Notes: generated by a model not told the origin, from the sequence alone. Counted from the first letter of the stretch, positions 37,001 to 46,056 are shown. The stretch is DNA of 64,000 bases from an uncultured Flavobacteriales bacterium (GCA_937121175.1 CAKZKD010000027.1:1-64000); one strand, 5' to 3'. Program-made: numbers and translations.

Positions 37001-38963
37001 TACAAGGGTAAATTGCAGTATCGCAAGAACCATAATTAACCGAGCCAGTATTTACCCAAAGATCAATATTATCTTGAAGACAAATTAATGTGTCTGAAGC
37101 TACGGCACTCATATTTTGAGGGAATGGATTGGAAACATCGACAACTGTACTGCCCTCCCTGACACAACCGCTATCCGAAGTTACCGTAACTTGGAAATTT
37201 GTTTTCACCAAAAGGTTGGAGAACCTAGGTGTTTTGATGGTATCATTATTTAAATTTTTACTAGGAGTCCACTTGTAAGAGTACCCTAATAGCGGCTTAG
37301 TAGAATTTACATCTAATTGACCTTCACCTGGGTTACACAAAATAGTATCGTTGGGTAAAGAAATTTGAAAGGATTCAGGTACATAAATTTTAATGGTATC
37401 CACTGTATCACAACCGAGCACCTCAGCACCACACAAATCCCTTACGTTAGCTACTTCAATAATTAGCGAAGTAGTTTGGGTAGGCAAGAACTTTACAAAT
37501 TTATTTGTATCAAATCCGATGTTAGTGTCTGGAAACCAATTGACCCCATCATTAATAGGGGTACCACTTAAGCTTCGCCATCTAAATGTGTTACTACCAT
37601 ATCCTTGAATAAAAGCGGTATCACCTTTGCAAACATATATGTCCTCTCCGAGTGTAGCGGACGGTTTAACCTCTAATTCAAATACAGAAAAACCACTACC
37701 CGGAACCTGGCACTTATTATCTGTGAATGAAATAAAGAAAGACTTAATTGGGTCAATACCCATAACTGCTCTCCAAGTAAACCGTGCAACTACCACGTTT
37801 TTCTGCCCCGTTGGAATTATAGCCATTGAAGCATTCGGCAGTACTTGTTGGAGGTTAGATTGTACTAAAATAGTATCGTTAGCATCTGCATCAAATAAAG
37901 TATCGTCCCAAGATAATAATTCACCATTACAAACTTCCATTTTATAAGTTGATAACAATGTTGCTTTACCTTGGATATTAGAGATTCCACTCCTATCTAT
38001 TGGAATGTTATTATTCCCATTACATTGTTCAACCCGGAATTGAATTTCTCTATAGGTTTTACCTTTTAAAATACCGGTACATCGCTCATATTCACTAACG
38101 TAAAAAGCCACAACCCAAGCACCTTGTGTTTGTGCTCTAAACGAGATAAGACCTGTAGCAGGGTCAATAAATACACCTGGAATAGCACGAGCACAAGTTG
38201 CTCCGTTTCTTGGATTCATTGCAGCTAAGTTCGGACGGCCTACGGACGTATTAGTAGCCCAAGGGCAAGTTGCTTCAAATCTCAAGCTATCTCCATCGGC
38301 ATCATAAGTACCAATTCCATAAAATACATTTTGACCAACACAAGCTGAAGGAAATGGTTTTGCTTCATCTGCAAATTGAGGCGCACTGTTAGCTGGAGCC
38401 CCGCCAGGATTACCTCTAGGAGACCAAGAAGTATTAATAAACGTCTCTAACGCAACATTGCCTCCTCCGGTAAAATTCTGTATCGGGTTTCTACAGCATG
38501 TACATGTCTGATAAGTTAAGCGCCAAGAATTGCAACGTGGTAAATCTACGGTTGCTTCAAAGAAGTAAACTTCATACCCACTTAAGGCCTGATTATTCCC
38601 TTGACATCTCGACTGAGTTCCAGAACAAATATCTGACACATCTTTTGCGCCTCGTGCGTTTGTTCTTTCACCCGGTTTTGGAACATAAGGAACTGCAGTT
38701 AGAAGTATGGGGCCTATCTGAGCACCAGAAGAGGTACAAACACCATACAATTGACTTGGAGTAGTACCACAATTAAATGTGATACCACGACAATCTCTCA
38801 TCATACTTACCGTAATCTTATACCTCCACAAGGTTGTAGAACCTGGAGTAGGACCAACATAATCGTAACGGATACTACCACCGGCAAGGTGAGATGCACT
38901 TGCATCATAAGTCATTGTCAATCCGAGGATTACCCCAAAAACAATAGCGACTAACTTTTTCAT
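34068..38963 (-). CDS. Giant T9SS surface protein, third member of the cluster
   Basis: 1631 residues. Signal peptide MKKLVAIVFGVILGLTMTYDASA, then SHLAGGSIRYDYV and the shared N-terminal domain (DADGDSLRFEA, EYERCTGILKGKTYREIQF, CNGELLSWDD). The nested module is at ~661-844 (SVRAQFLYTAADLNARG, NLLVDICWDNG, LPKTKFGIC), flanked by YSYKWTPSKNLNND and FNWISDP, halves of Ig-like units. The second half has fewer SprB repeats and more unique sequence (GGKWVGTGI, GGVWRVVS). A CHU_C domain from ~1520 (KFPNVFTPNGDGINDWW, YIYDRWGRKVQEL) gives T9SS export. It has its own promoter and terminator. It is more distant from the tandem pair than they are from each other. Function unknown beyond surface location. 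Confidence 0.88.
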   Translation of the reverse strand: MKKLVAIVFGVILGLTMTYDASASHLAGGSIRYDYVGPTPGSTTLWRYKITVSMMRDCRGITFNCGTTPSQLYGVCTSSGAQIGPILLTAVPYVPKPGERTNARGAKDVSDICSGTQSRCQGNNQALSGYEVYFFEATVDLPRCNSWRLTYQTCTCCRNPIQNFTGGGNVALETFINTSWSPRGNPGGAPANSAPQFADEAKPFPSACVGQNVFYGIGTYDADGDSLRFEATCPWATNTSVGRPNLAAMNPRNGATCARAIPGVFIDPATGLISFRAQTQGAWVVAFYVSEYERCTGILKGKTYREIQFRVEQCNGNNNIPIDRSGISNIQGKATLLSTYKMEVCNGELLSWDDTLFDADANDTILVQSNLQQVLPNASMAIIPTGQKNVVVARFTWRAVMGIDPIKSFFISFTDNKCQVPGSGFSVFELEVKPSATLGEDIYVCKGDTAFIQGYGSNTFRWRSLSGTPINDGVNWFPDTNIGFDTNKFVKFLPTQTTSLIIEVANVRDLCGAEVLGCDTVDTIKIYVPESFQISLPNDTILCNPGEGQLDVNSTKPLLGYSYKWTPSKNLNNDTIKTPRFSNLLVKTNFQVTVTSDSGCVREGSTVVDVSNPFPQNMSAVASDTLICLQDNIDLWVNTGSVNYGSCDTAIYPCIGSTVDRIYGSGNVRNTTTGTNTPTIYSGRNRSVRAQFLYTAADLNARGIFAGPINSIAFEIDVLAFSGANPFNAFSIRMGCSSSQQIGSAFVDGLRTVFDAKTVFPVQGWNDHVFDRSYVWDGVSNLLVDICWDNGSNTVGSDEIMRFNTTTYPASIRYYSTTANDACQARTPTTNPMSLLPKTKFGICSGVSSSNYNFNWISDPLTTGGFTTPTNRDSVSASVNLTTAKKYTVLVSDTSNVCFDTLPLTINVVSKYNVTPDTLPLQCVTSGLIRLTSPTPPNISTPGGKWVGTGIIDDTLGLWDPTVSGAGSFPVTYTVSGDACANSGSMTLNIAGLPDPGLTNPNEICVLYGDDTRHRLVPKIPGGWFSGFGVDSAFVGFPPVKHYFVDGTKFSPTLALPDTAYVKYQVFLGCLHDSITKIPVIAPFDVSYTGVLSNGVPIMTTEFCSTGTPDTLSGDGVGGVWRVVSPSNPNNSRAMIDSVRGVFNPRAINDGAGTTGANKLYIEIGKEGFCGDTGRYEITVFSPPQVEILAKDFCFSEPGDCSASEIRPADRKKTIFVRVANFPNKVIDPSNANSYVDVVTATTANSGWPSLIESDLQTKWDGTPWLIFPYKAEFPFCTLDEGRYPLSYTMAHRYRSTTNHPDSICSFTFDTAIYISKTPDAPLVTEDEYKLCAGDSLPNLRFADYDPNLTLEWYEDGVELEKENAIATGNPITSDADFESFIPSANGEVFARLRDAKGCLSQAEKVEYEVYGYPKVTFDRSVDTIRVGEEVTYENTTKYDELPMTFQWVYGSVDQDLLGFDIIGFNDSTISNSYSLPSADYNPLVRKGETFGVELVRLVGTNEIGCADSTQYVLYIDQIVEPKFPNVFTPNGDGINDWWSAISPSECCDYNEDLLKEAYLNQFLEISGYIYDRWGRKVQELSLENPFWKGDNKSGNEQPDGIYMFTIEMKIKSASEEVFEEQGTITLIRGK

Positions 38964-39028
38964 AATTTTTATTTTTAGTGTGTTTTACGAGTTCTAGACG
39001 TCATTTATTACAGAGGGTTGCCCGTCCG

Positions 39029-39059
39029 CAAATAAAAATAGGCGGCTAAAATATGCAAA
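39029..39059 (-). promoter_or_regulatory. Promoter of the 34068-38963 gene
   Basis: On the minus strand TTTG (39059-39056), a 19-base spacer and TTTATTTG (39036-39029) fit the Bacteroidota consensus with one mismatch in the -7 box. It predicts a leader of about 60 bases. Confidence 0.45.
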
Positions 39060-39117
39060 TTTCACATTGATTATAAACCTCCCAACAATACTTCACTCTC
39101 ATAAATGAAAACGAACC

Positions 39118-39125
39118 TACATTTG
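39118..39125 (+). promoter_or_regulatory. -7 box before msrC
   Basis: TACATTTG is a full match to TAnnTTTG, 19 bases before the ATG at 39145. A clear -33 element was not found. Confidence 0.35.
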
Positions 39126-39144
39126 AACCACAAAGATTCAAATA

Positions 39145-39603
39145 ATGAGTACGAAAGGAACGGTAGTCGAACAAGCACAAGCTTTAATTGAAGGTGAGTC
39201 GAACCTAATCTCGGCCTTAGCAAATGTGGCGGCAGTTATTCATGCAGAGTGGTCTGAGGTTGCTTTATGGTCAGGGTTTTATTTAGTTCAGAATGACCGA
39301 CTGGAACTTGGTCCTTTCCAAGGGCCTGTTGCCTGTACTAAAATAGAATATGGAAAAGGGGTTTGTGGAACGAGTTGGAAAAACAACGAATCAATAATCG
39401 TAGATGATGTTCATAGACATGAAGGCCACATAGCTTGTTCTAGTTTTTCAAATTCTGAAATTGTAGTTCCAATTATTAACGCTAAAAATTTGGTTGTAGG
39501 TGTTTTAGATTTAGACAGCGATAAATTTGCAGCCTTTACAAACGACCATAAAAAAGATTTAGAGTTAATTTGCACCTCCATTGCTCAACAATTTTTCAAT
39601 TGA
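39145..39603 (+). CDS. msrC: Free methionine-(R)-sulfoxide reductase (GAF domain)
   Basis: Reduces free methionine-R-sulfoxide in the cytoplasm, with electrons from thioredoxin. The 152-residue protein is a single GAF domain. The three family cysteines are at residues 64, 74 and 98 (GPVACTKIEYGKGVCGTSW and HIACSS), with the same 10- and 24-residue spacing as in the Escherichia coli enzyme. NSEIVVPI and GVLDLDSDKF are also typical. The stop codon overlaps the TTG start of the next gene in TTGA, so the two are translationally coupled. The nearby aminotransferase and omega-amidase also act on methionine or its keto acid, which strengthens the call. Confidence 0.93.
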   Translation: MSTKGTVVEQAQALIEGESNLISALANVAAVIHAEWSEVALWSGFYLVQNDRLELGPFQGPVACTKIEYGKGVCGTSWKNNESIIVDDVHRHEGHIACSSFSNSEIVVPIINAKNLVVGVLDLDSDKFAAFTNDHKKDLELICTSIAQQFFN

Positions 39604-41192
39604 AGTATTTACTCTATTCGCTAGTCGCTCTTATTCTTTTTTCATGTGCCCAAATTCAGAATCCTGACGGAGGGCCAACTGATGAAATACCCCCAAAAAT
39701 AAAAAAGGCTTACCCTAACATAGGTGCTACCAATTTTAATGATAATGAAGTAAAGGTAATATTCGACGAATTTATTGTGCTTAATCAAATCAACCAAGAG
39801 GCAATCGTCTCCCCCCCTATGAGCACGGATCCAGAATACAAAGTGAATAATAAAACACTTAAGGTTTCTTTAGGTGAAGCTTTATTACCAAATACCACCT
39901 ATACCATAAATCTTGGCAACGGAATAAAAGATTTTCATGAAGGAGTTGTATTAGATTCTAATGTTTTAGTTTTTTCTACTGGAGATTACATTGATTCCCT
40001 GTCCATTTCTGGAACCGTAAAAAATGCTCTGGACTTAAAACCTCAAGAAAAGTTTTTAGTACTAATGTATGAAAGTGACCGTGATTCTATTCCATCAAAA
40101 AAGCGTCCGTACTATTACACTAAAACTGATGAGTTTGGAAATTTCAAACTCAATTATTTAAAAAGTGGCCCCTTCTCCCTATTTGTTTTAGAAGACAAAA
40201 ATTCTAACCGGTTCTATGACTTACCAAATGAACAAATTGGATTTTTAATGGAACAGGTTAACACTTCAAATGCAGATTCTTTATACACCATTCACTCTTT
40301 TCAACCGGACAATGAAAAACAATTCGTGGTTTCTCTTAAAGAAGAGAAACCTGGGAAATTGATTTTGATCTTAAATAAACCCGCTGAAGCAGTTGACGTG
40401 AAAATTCTTGGTCGCACATTTAAAAAGCCTTGGTACGAAAGTGACACAATACTTCAAGGAGATACGGTAAGGCTTTGGACTGACTTGGCAAGACTTGAAG
40501 AGCAAGAAGTAGGAATTGTTGTGACCGCTGATAATGCAATTCTTGATACGGTTAAGCTTAAGTTGAGTGAATTTGACAGTTCTAAAATTCAAACGCCTAC
40601 TCTATCTACGAATATCAAAAGTGGTTTCGCAAAGTATTTTGATCCTTTGTACATTTATTCAGACATTCCAATAAAATCATTCAACGATTCAATACTACTG
40701 ACAATTGGAACAGAGGATACCATTAAGGTAGGCGTTTCAAAGGTCGGATCCAAAAAATTACAAGTGAACTATAATTTGCAACAAGAATCAAGTCATACTC
40801 TTATTCTACCTGATTCGTTTGCTACTGATATTCTAGGTTTCAAGTCCAAGGAATTAGTGGGTCAGTTTAAAACAAAAAGTGACATTGAGTACGCCAATCT
40901 GAAATTGGGAATTGAATTAACATCTTCTGAGCATGTAATTCTTCAATTCTTAAATAAAGCGGGAACCATTTTAAGGGAAGTAAAATTCGTAGGCAACCAA
41001 TCCTTTGAATTCATTAATCTATCCCCGGGTGAATACCAGCTAAAAATGATTTTTGACTCGAATATTGATGGCAAATGGACAACAGGGAAATATATTCCTA
41101 GAACATTACCAGAGCGCGTTATCTTCTATTCCGAAAAGCTAGAAATGAAAGAGGGCTGGGATAAAGATATTACGTGGACTATCCCTGAATAG
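39600..41192 (+). CDS. Lipoprotein with N-terminal Ig-like (Big_5) domain
   Basis: About 530 residues. The start is taken as TTG at 39600, overlapping the previous stop in TTGA. It gives MKYLLYSLVALILFSCAQ, a lipoprotein signal with Cys at the LFSC lipobox. The alternative upstream frame lacks a signal sequence and lies inside msrC. An Ig-like domain with the Bacteroidota opening DGGPTDEIPPKI, then NEVKVIFDEFIVL and NTTYTINLGNGIKDFHEG, follows directly. The rest is beta-rich (ISGTVKNALDLKPQEKF, LFVLEDKNSNRFYD, LSPGEYQLKMIFDSNIDGKW). It should be anchored in the outer or inner membrane facing the periplasm or surface. The function of this family is unknown. Its 3' end overlaps the convergent omega-amidase by 14 bases. 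Confidence 0.8.
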   Translation: MKYLLYSLVALILFSCAQIQNPDGGPTDEIPPKIKKAYPNIGATNFNDNEVKVIFDEFIVLNQINQEAIVSPPMSTDPEYKVNNKTLKVSLGEALLPNTTYTINLGNGIKDFHEGVVLDSNVLVFSTGDYIDSLSISGTVKNALDLKPQEKFLVLMYESDRDSIPSKKRPYYYTKTDEFGNFKLNYLKSGPFSLFVLEDKNSNRFYDLPNEQIGFLMEQVNTSNADSLYTIHSFQPDNEKQFVVSLKEEKPGKLILILNKPAEAVDVKILGRTFKKPWYESDTILQGDTVRLWTDLARLEEQEVGIVVTADNAILDTVKLKLSEFDSSKIQTPTLSTNIKSGFAKYFDPLYIYSDIPIKSFNDSILLTIGTEDTIKVGVSKVGSKKLQVNYNLQQESSHTLILPDSFATDILGFKSKELVGQFKTKSDIEYANLKLGIELTSSEHVILQFLNKAGTILREVKFVGNQSFEFINLSPGEYQLKMIFDSNIDGKWTTGKYIPRTLPERVIFYSEKLEMKEGWDKDITWTIPE

Positions 41193-41955
41193 AAAAACTA
41201 TCAGCATCTAAATACGCAGGAAACTTTGTTCGATACGTCTTAAGTTCAGCGTACTTTAAAGTTGCCGTTCTAACCCCTTCGATCGGTTTTTCAAAATCAA
41301 CCACTGTTTCCCCTTTTGCATTATAAACTGCCGAATTACCAACATAGTCAATTCCTTTTCCATCGCGCCCTACTCTATTTACTGCAATCACCGGACTAAG
41401 GTTTTCAATCGCTCGTGCTTTACAAAGTGTTTCCCAAGCGTTATCTCTTACCGCTGGCCAGTTGGCAATAAAAATCAATGCATCATAATCGTTTTGGTTT
41501 CTACTCCAAACTGGGAATCGTAAATCGTAACAGATTAATGGACAAATTCTCCAACCTTTAATTATTGGGTATATTTTAGAAACACCCTCAGAAAACTGTT
41601 CATCCTCCCCTGCCATTCGGAATAAATGTTTTTTATCGTAAAAGCTAACTTGTCCATCCGGTCGCATCCAAACTAAACGATTGTAACAGCCATCATCGGT
41701 TTGAATAATTAAACTTCCTGCAACTGTAGCACCTTTTTTATCTGCAACTTTTCGCATCCATTCAATGGTTGGTCCGTTCATTTTTTCTGCATTGGTTTTA
41801 ACATCCATTGTAAAACCAGTAGTAAACATCTCAGGCAAGACAATTAAATCTGTGCGCTCTACAGAAAGCAACAGAGAATCAATCTTCTTTAGGTTTTTAG
41901 CAGGGTTTTGCCAGGCTATATCGAACTGAACTATACTTACTTTTAGATCTGGCAT
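41179..41955 (-). CDS. Nitrilase-family omega-amidase (YafV-like)
   Basis: A 258-residue carbon-nitrogen hydrolase with the Glu-Lys-Cys triad: E42 in VLPEMFTTGF, K108 in YDKKHLFRMAGE and C142 in LICYDLRFPVWSRN. Within the superfamily the YDKxHLF and CYDLRFP forms point to omega-amidases, which hydrolyse 2-oxoglutaramate or 2-oxosuccinamate. It lies two bases downstream of the YbdL-like aminotransferase. In the known glutamine transaminase / omega-amidase pathway the aminotransferase makes 2-oxoglutaramate from glutamine, and the amidase pulls the reaction forward. The pairing therefore supports both calls. Cytoplasmic; no signal peptide. Confidence 0.88.
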   Translation of the reverse strand: MPDLKVSIVQFDIAWQNPAKNLKKIDSLLLSVERTDLIVLPEMFTTGFTMDVKTNAEKMNGPTIEWMRKVADKKGATVAGSLIIQTDDGCYNRLVWMRPDGQVSFYDKKHLFRMAGEDEQFSEGVSKIYPIIKGWRICPLICYDLRFPVWSRNQNDYDALIFIANWPAVRDNAWETLCKARAIENLSPVIAVNRVGRDGKGIDYVGNSAVYNAKGETVVDFEKPIEGVRTATLKYAELKTYRTKFPAYLDADSFSIQG

Positions 41956-41957
41956 AA

Positions 41958-43115
41958 CTATATTTCACTTAAAATTTTAGCTGCTGCTGCAATAGTTTCG
42001 TCTTGCTTTGCAAAGCAAAAGCGCAACACATTATGATGCACTGGTTGCCTGTAAAAAACGGAAACTGGAATAGAACTTACTTTTACTTCTTTGGTCAATC
42101 GAGTTGCTAAATCAGTATCCTTTTCTTCACTGATGGCTTTATAATCTAACAATTGAAAGTAAGTCCCTGCACTGGGACGAATTTCGAATCTTGAATCTTT
42201 TAGCAAGGAATTAAAAAGGTCTCTTTTATATTGGTACATACTACCAATATTTGAATAATTATTTTCATCCAATAAATATTCAGCCAAGGCAGCTTGCATT
42301 GGGTGGTTACAAGCAAAAACTTGAAACTGATGCGTTTTTCGAAATTCATGCATCATTTTCTCTGGTGCAACACAGTAACCTAATTTCCAACCTGTTGCAT
42401 GAAATGTTTTACCAAATGAATAAACGATAAAACTACGTTCAGCTAATTTAGGAAAGCGTGCAACACTCTGGTGCTCATATCCATCAAATATGATATGCTC
42501 ATACACTTCGTCACTCAGAATCATAATATCACTATTGGAGGTAATTTTCTCCAACTCCAACATATCCTTCGCGGACAAAATAGTTCCTGTAGGATTATGC
42601 GGTGTATTTATGATTATCAGCTTAGTTCTGTAGTTTACGGTCTTTTTGACCTCCTCCCAATCAATGTTATAATAAGGTGGTTGCATTTGAATATAAACAG
42701 GTTTACCACCATTCAACTCAATCGTTGGTCCATAACAATCGTAGGCTGGGGTGAATAGAATAACCTCATCCCCCTCTTTAATGACTGCCGAAATTGCCGA
42801 GTAAATCGCTTGGGTAGCACCTGCAGTAATAGTAACTTCCGAATTGGGGTCATAAGAGGTACTGTAAGACTTTTCCATTTTGGCTGCCAAGGCTTGGCGC
42901 AGAGGCAATATACCTGGCATGGGTGCGTACTGATTGTACCCTTGCTTCATGTATTTGTCCACCAAATTCAATAAAACTGAGTCAACTCCAAAATCTGGAA
43001 AACCTTGGCTCAAATTAATTGCATTTTGTTCTGCACTTAATGCCGACATTGTCGCAAAAATTGAAGTTCCAACTTGGGGCAGTTTTGAACTTAAAGAACC
43101 GTGGAATGTAGGCAT
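41958..43115 (-). CDS. Methionine/glutamine aminotransferase (YbdL-like, PLP fold I)
   Basis: A 385-residue class I aminotransferase. The PLP lysine is K236 in YSFGKTFHATGWKLGYCVAP, whose form is close to the YbdL/KAT III group. INTPHNPTGT, ITAGATQAI and SDEVYEHIIF are the usual cofactor-binding segments. YbdL-type enzymes transaminate methionine and its keto acid 4-methylthio-2-oxobutyrate, with glutamine as a good partner. Together with the adjacent omega-amidase this can regenerate methionine in salvage. Start ATG at 43115 (MPTFHGSLSSKLPQVGTSIF) matches the family. The pair forms a two-gene unit facing msrC and the lipoprotein gene. Confidence 0.88.
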   Translation of the reverse strand: MPTFHGSLSSKLPQVGTSIFATMSALSAEQNAINLSQGFPDFGVDSVLLNLVDKYMKQGYNQYAPMPGILPLRQALAAKMEKSYSTSYDPNSEVTITAGATQAIYSAISAVIKEGDEVILFTPAYDCYGPTIELNGGKPVYIQMQPPYYNIDWEEVKKTVNYRTKLIIINTPHNPTGTILSAKDMLELEKITSNSDIMILSDEVYEHIIFDGYEHQSVARFPKLAERSFIVYSFGKTFHATGWKLGYCVAPEKMMHEFRKTHQFQVFACNHPMQAALAEYLLDENNYSNIGSMYQYKRDLFNSLLKDSRFEIRPSAGTYFQLLDYKAISEEKDTDLATRLTKEVKVSSIPVSVFYRQPVHHNVLRFCFAKQDETIAAAAKILSEI

Positions 43116-43228
43116 TTATCGAAAGTTTTATTCCTAACAAACTTACGAGTTCAATCTATTTTAATAAAAAATGAGAGTCTATACGGGCTTCAATTTATCA
43201 ACACAAATTGAAATTAAAATGCATAAAA

Positions 43229-43250
43229 AAAGCCCTATAGATAGGGCTTT
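43229..43250 (-). terminator. Terminator of the sdh operon
   Basis: AAAGCCCTAT (43229-43238) pairs with ATAGGGCTTT (43241-43250). On the minus strand the stem ends in seven T, 24 bases after the end of sdhB. The very short loop (AG) probably opens by one or two pairs. Confidence 0.8.
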
Positions 43251-43273
43251 CAAAATATCAATGTGTTTATAAT

Positions 43274-44026
43274 CTAGCTATCTGAGGACATTGAAGCCGA
43301 CAAATACTCTCGATTCATTCGTGCAATGTTTTCTAATGAAATTCCTTTTGGACATTCCACTTCACAGGCTCCTGTATTTGTACAGTTACCAAAACCTTCG
43401 TGGTCCATTTGTTCAACCATGTGTGTAGCTCTTCTTTTTGCTTCAGGTCGTCCTTGCGGTAACAATGCCAATTGACTAACTTTTGCAGAGACGAATAACA
43501 TTGCAGAAGCATTTTTACATGTGGCAACGCAAGCACCACATCCTATACAAGTAGCTGCGTCAAAGGCGTTATCAGCATCTTCTTTTGGAATTGGAGTTGC
43601 ATTTGCATCCTGAGTATTACCCGAGGTATTTACAGAAACAAAGCCACCAGCATTCATAATTCTATCGAATGAAGAACGGTCCACAACTAAATCTTTTTCA
43701 ACCGGAAAAGCATTTGCTCTCCAAGGTTCAATATGAATAGTCTCGCCATCCTTAAACTTACGCATGTGCAGTTGACACGTAGTAACCATTCTATCTGGCC
43801 CATGCGCTTCTCCATTTATATACATAGAGCATGAACCACAAATTCCTTCTCGACAATCGTGGTCAAAAGCAACAGGGTCTTCACCTTTTTCAATCAATTC
43901 GTTATTCAATAAATCCATCATTTCTAAGAATGACGAATCTGGAGATACTCCTTTGATTGGGTAAGACTTCATTTCGCCTTTAGCTTCCCTATTTTTTTGT
44001 CTCCAAATCTTTAACGTTAAATCCAT
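43274..44026 (-). CDS. sdhB: Succinate dehydrogenase/fumarate reductase iron-sulfur subunit
   Basis: A 250-residue electron-transfer subunit between the flavoprotein and quinone. The plant-type 2Fe-2S cysteines are in [20 protein letters not shown] and MVTTCQLHM. The bacterial ferredoxin half has [17 protein letters not shown] and [15 protein letters not shown] for the 4Fe-4S and 3Fe-4S clusters. It is the last gene of sdhCAB, 26 bases after sdhA, and is followed by a terminator. Length and the DFNNxL-less N-terminus fit the single-cytochrome (type B) enzymes of Bacteroidota. Confidence 0.95.
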   Translation of the reverse strand: MDLTLKIWRQKNREAKGEMKSYPIKGVSPDSSFLEMMDLLNNELIEKGEDPVAFDHDCREGICGSCSMYINGEAHGPDRMVTTCQLHMRKFKDGETIHIEPWRANAFPVEKDLVVDRSSFDRIMNAGGFVSVNTSGNTQDANATPIPKEDADNAFDAATCIGCGACVATCKNASAMLFVSAKVSQLALLPQGRPEAKRRATHMVEQMDHEGFGNCTNTGACEVECPKGISLENIARMNREYLSASMSSDS

Positions 44027-44052
44027 AACTTTTAGTTATTAGTGACTAGTTA

Positions 44053-46056
44053 CTATTTGTAACTACGTTGTTTCAATTCAATATCTTTAAACTCAAGTTC
44101 TTCCTTGTGGAGAACTGCATCTTTTGGTTCACCAGTGTATTCCCAAGCTGCTACATAAGCATATTGGTCATCATGTCTTAAAGCCTCACCTTCTTCAGTT
44201 TGAGATTCTTCTCTAAAATGACCACCACAAGACTCATTTCGTTCAAGTGCATCTTTGGCAAATAATTCACCTAATTCAAGGAAATCGGCTACTCTACCAG
44301 CTTTTTCTAGCTCAGGATTAAGACCATCAACACTTCCAGGAACTCTAACATCTTCCCAGAATTCTTTACGAATTTGTTGAATTTCAGCAATTGCTTCCTT
44401 CAACCCTTTTTCATTACGCGCCATTCCAACTTTATCCCACATCACCTTACCTAAGCGTTTATGGAAATAATCAACAGAATGTGTTCCTTTATTGTTTATC
44501 AGCTTGTTTAAGTCGTCTTTAACAACCTTTTCAGCTTCCACAAACTCTGGTGAGTCTATTGAAATTGGACCTGTTCGAATATCATTTGCCAAATAATCAC
44601 CTATGGTATATGGCAATACGAAATAACCGTCTGCAAGACCTTGCATTAATGCCGAAGCACCCAATCTGTTTGCTCCATGGTCGGAGAAATTTGCTTCTCC
44701 TAAAGCATAACAACCTTCAATAGAGGTCATTAGGTTATAATCAACCCAAATACCGCCCATAGTGTAATGCACCGCGGGGTATATCATCATCGGAGTTTTG
44801 TATGGATTTTCATCAACGATTTTCTCGTACATCTGAAATAGGTTTCCATACTTGGCCTCTACAACGCCCTCTCCCAATTCTCTAATTTCCTTATCAGAAG
44901 CGTTTTCAATTCCGTCAACCGTTGCCTTCTCTTTTCCGTAACGCATAATTGCAGAAGAGAAATCTAAGTAAACAGCTTCACCAGTTTTGTTAACTCCAAA
45001 ACCAGCATCGCAACGTTCTTTGGCAGCACGAGAAGCAACATCACGTGGAACTAGGTTACCAAATGCTGGGTAACGTCTTTCCAAATAATAATCTCTCTCA
45101 TCTTCCTTCAGCTGAGTTGGTTTTAATTTTCCAGCTCTAATCGCATCAACATCTTCCTTTTTCTTTGGAACCCAAATTCTACCGTCGTTTCTTAAGGACT
45201 CTGACATCAAAGTCAATTTAGACTGGTGGTCTCCTGAGCGTGGAATACACGTAGGGTGAATTTGTGTGTAACAAGGATTTGCGAAGTAAGCACCTTTCTT
45301 GTGAATTTTCCACGCTGCGGTTACGTTAGAGCCCATTGCATTCGTAGATAGGAAGAAAACATTACCGTATCCACCCGAACAAATTACAACTGCATGTGCT
45401 GAGTGTCTTTCAATTTTTCCAGAAACCAAATCACGAGCAATAATTCCTCTGGCTTTTCCGTCAACCTTTACAACGTCAAGCATCTCGTGACGGTTGTACA
45501 TTTTGATTTTTCCTTTACCAATTTGGCGAGACATTGCTGAGTAAGCGCCCAACAACAACTGCTGACCCGTTTGGCCTTTGGCATAAAAAGTTCTTGAAAC
45601 CAATACCCCACCAAACGAACGGTTATCTAATAATCCACCATAATCTCTTGCGAAAGGGACTCCTTGAGCAACACATTGGTCAATAATATTTGCTGAAACC
45701 TCAGCCAAACGATAAACGTTTGCTTCTCTAGAGCGGTAATCGCCTCCTTTTACGGTATCGTAAAACAACCGGTAAGTGGAATCACCATCATTTTGGTAAT
45801 TCTTAGCAGCATTTATTCCCCCTTGTGCAGCAATAGAGTGCGCCCTTCTTGGAGAATCTTGAAAACAAAAAGCTTTTACGTTGTAACCCATTTCTGCCAG
45901 CGAGGCTGCCGCAGAACCGCCAGCTAAACCTGTACCCACGACGATAATGTCAATCAAACGTTTGTTAGCAGGGTTAACAACGTTGATTTCGTTTTTATGC
46001 TTTGTCCATTTTTCAGCTATTGGACCTTCTGGAATTTTTGCATCTAATTTTGTCAT
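44053..46056 (-). CDS. sdhA: Succinate dehydrogenase/fumarate reductase flavoprotein subunit
   Basis: 667 residues; oxidises succinate to fumarate with covalently bound [24 protein letters not shown] is the dinucleotide-binding motif. The FAD-bearing His is about residue 73 in [18 protein letters not shown]. The dicarboxylate site includes [12 protein letters not shown] and the later [12 protein letters not shown] and [20 protein letters not shown]. The protein is longer than the enterobacterial SdhA (~590) and fits the type B enzymes paired with one large cytochrome b. It lies 15 bases downstream of sdhC. Confidence 0.95.
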   Translation of the reverse strand: MTKLDAKIPEGPIAEKWTKHKNEINVVNPANKRLIDIIVVGTGLAGGSAAASLAEMGYNVKAFCFQDSPRRAHSIAAQGGINAAKNYQNDGDSTYRLFYDTVKGGDYRSREANVYRLAEVSANIIDQCVAQGVPFARDYGGLLDNRSFGGVLVSRTFYAKGQTGQQLLLGAYSAMSRQIGKGKIKMYNRHEMLDVVKVDGKARGIIARDLVSGKIERHSAHAVVICSGGYGNVFFLSTNAMGSNVTAAWKIHKKGAYFANPCYTQIHPTCIPRSGDHQSKLTLMSESLRNDGRIWVPKKKEDVDAIRAGKLKPTQLKEDERDYYLERRYPAFGNLVPRDVASRAAKERCDAGFGVNKTGEAVYLDFSSAIMRYGKEKATVDGIENASDKEIRELGEGVVEAKYGNLFQMYEKIVDENPYKTPMMIYPAVHYTMGGIWVDYNLMTSIEGCYALGEANFSDHGANRLGASALMQGLADGYFVLPYTIGDYLANDIRTGPISIDSPEFVEAEKVVKDDLNKLINNKGTHSVDYFHKRLGKVMWDKVGMARNEKGLKEAIAEIQQIRKEFWEDVRVPGSVDGLNPELEKAGRVADFLELGELFAKDALERNESCGGHFREESQTEEGEALRHDDQYAYVAAWEYTGEPKDAVLHKEELEFKDIELKQRSYK

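Noticed and set aside
1066-38963. CRISPR or short tandem-repeat array suggested by the many repeats
   Set aside because: The repeats are protein-coding SprB/Ig units of ~80 residues, with no regular repeat-spacer structure and no cas genes.
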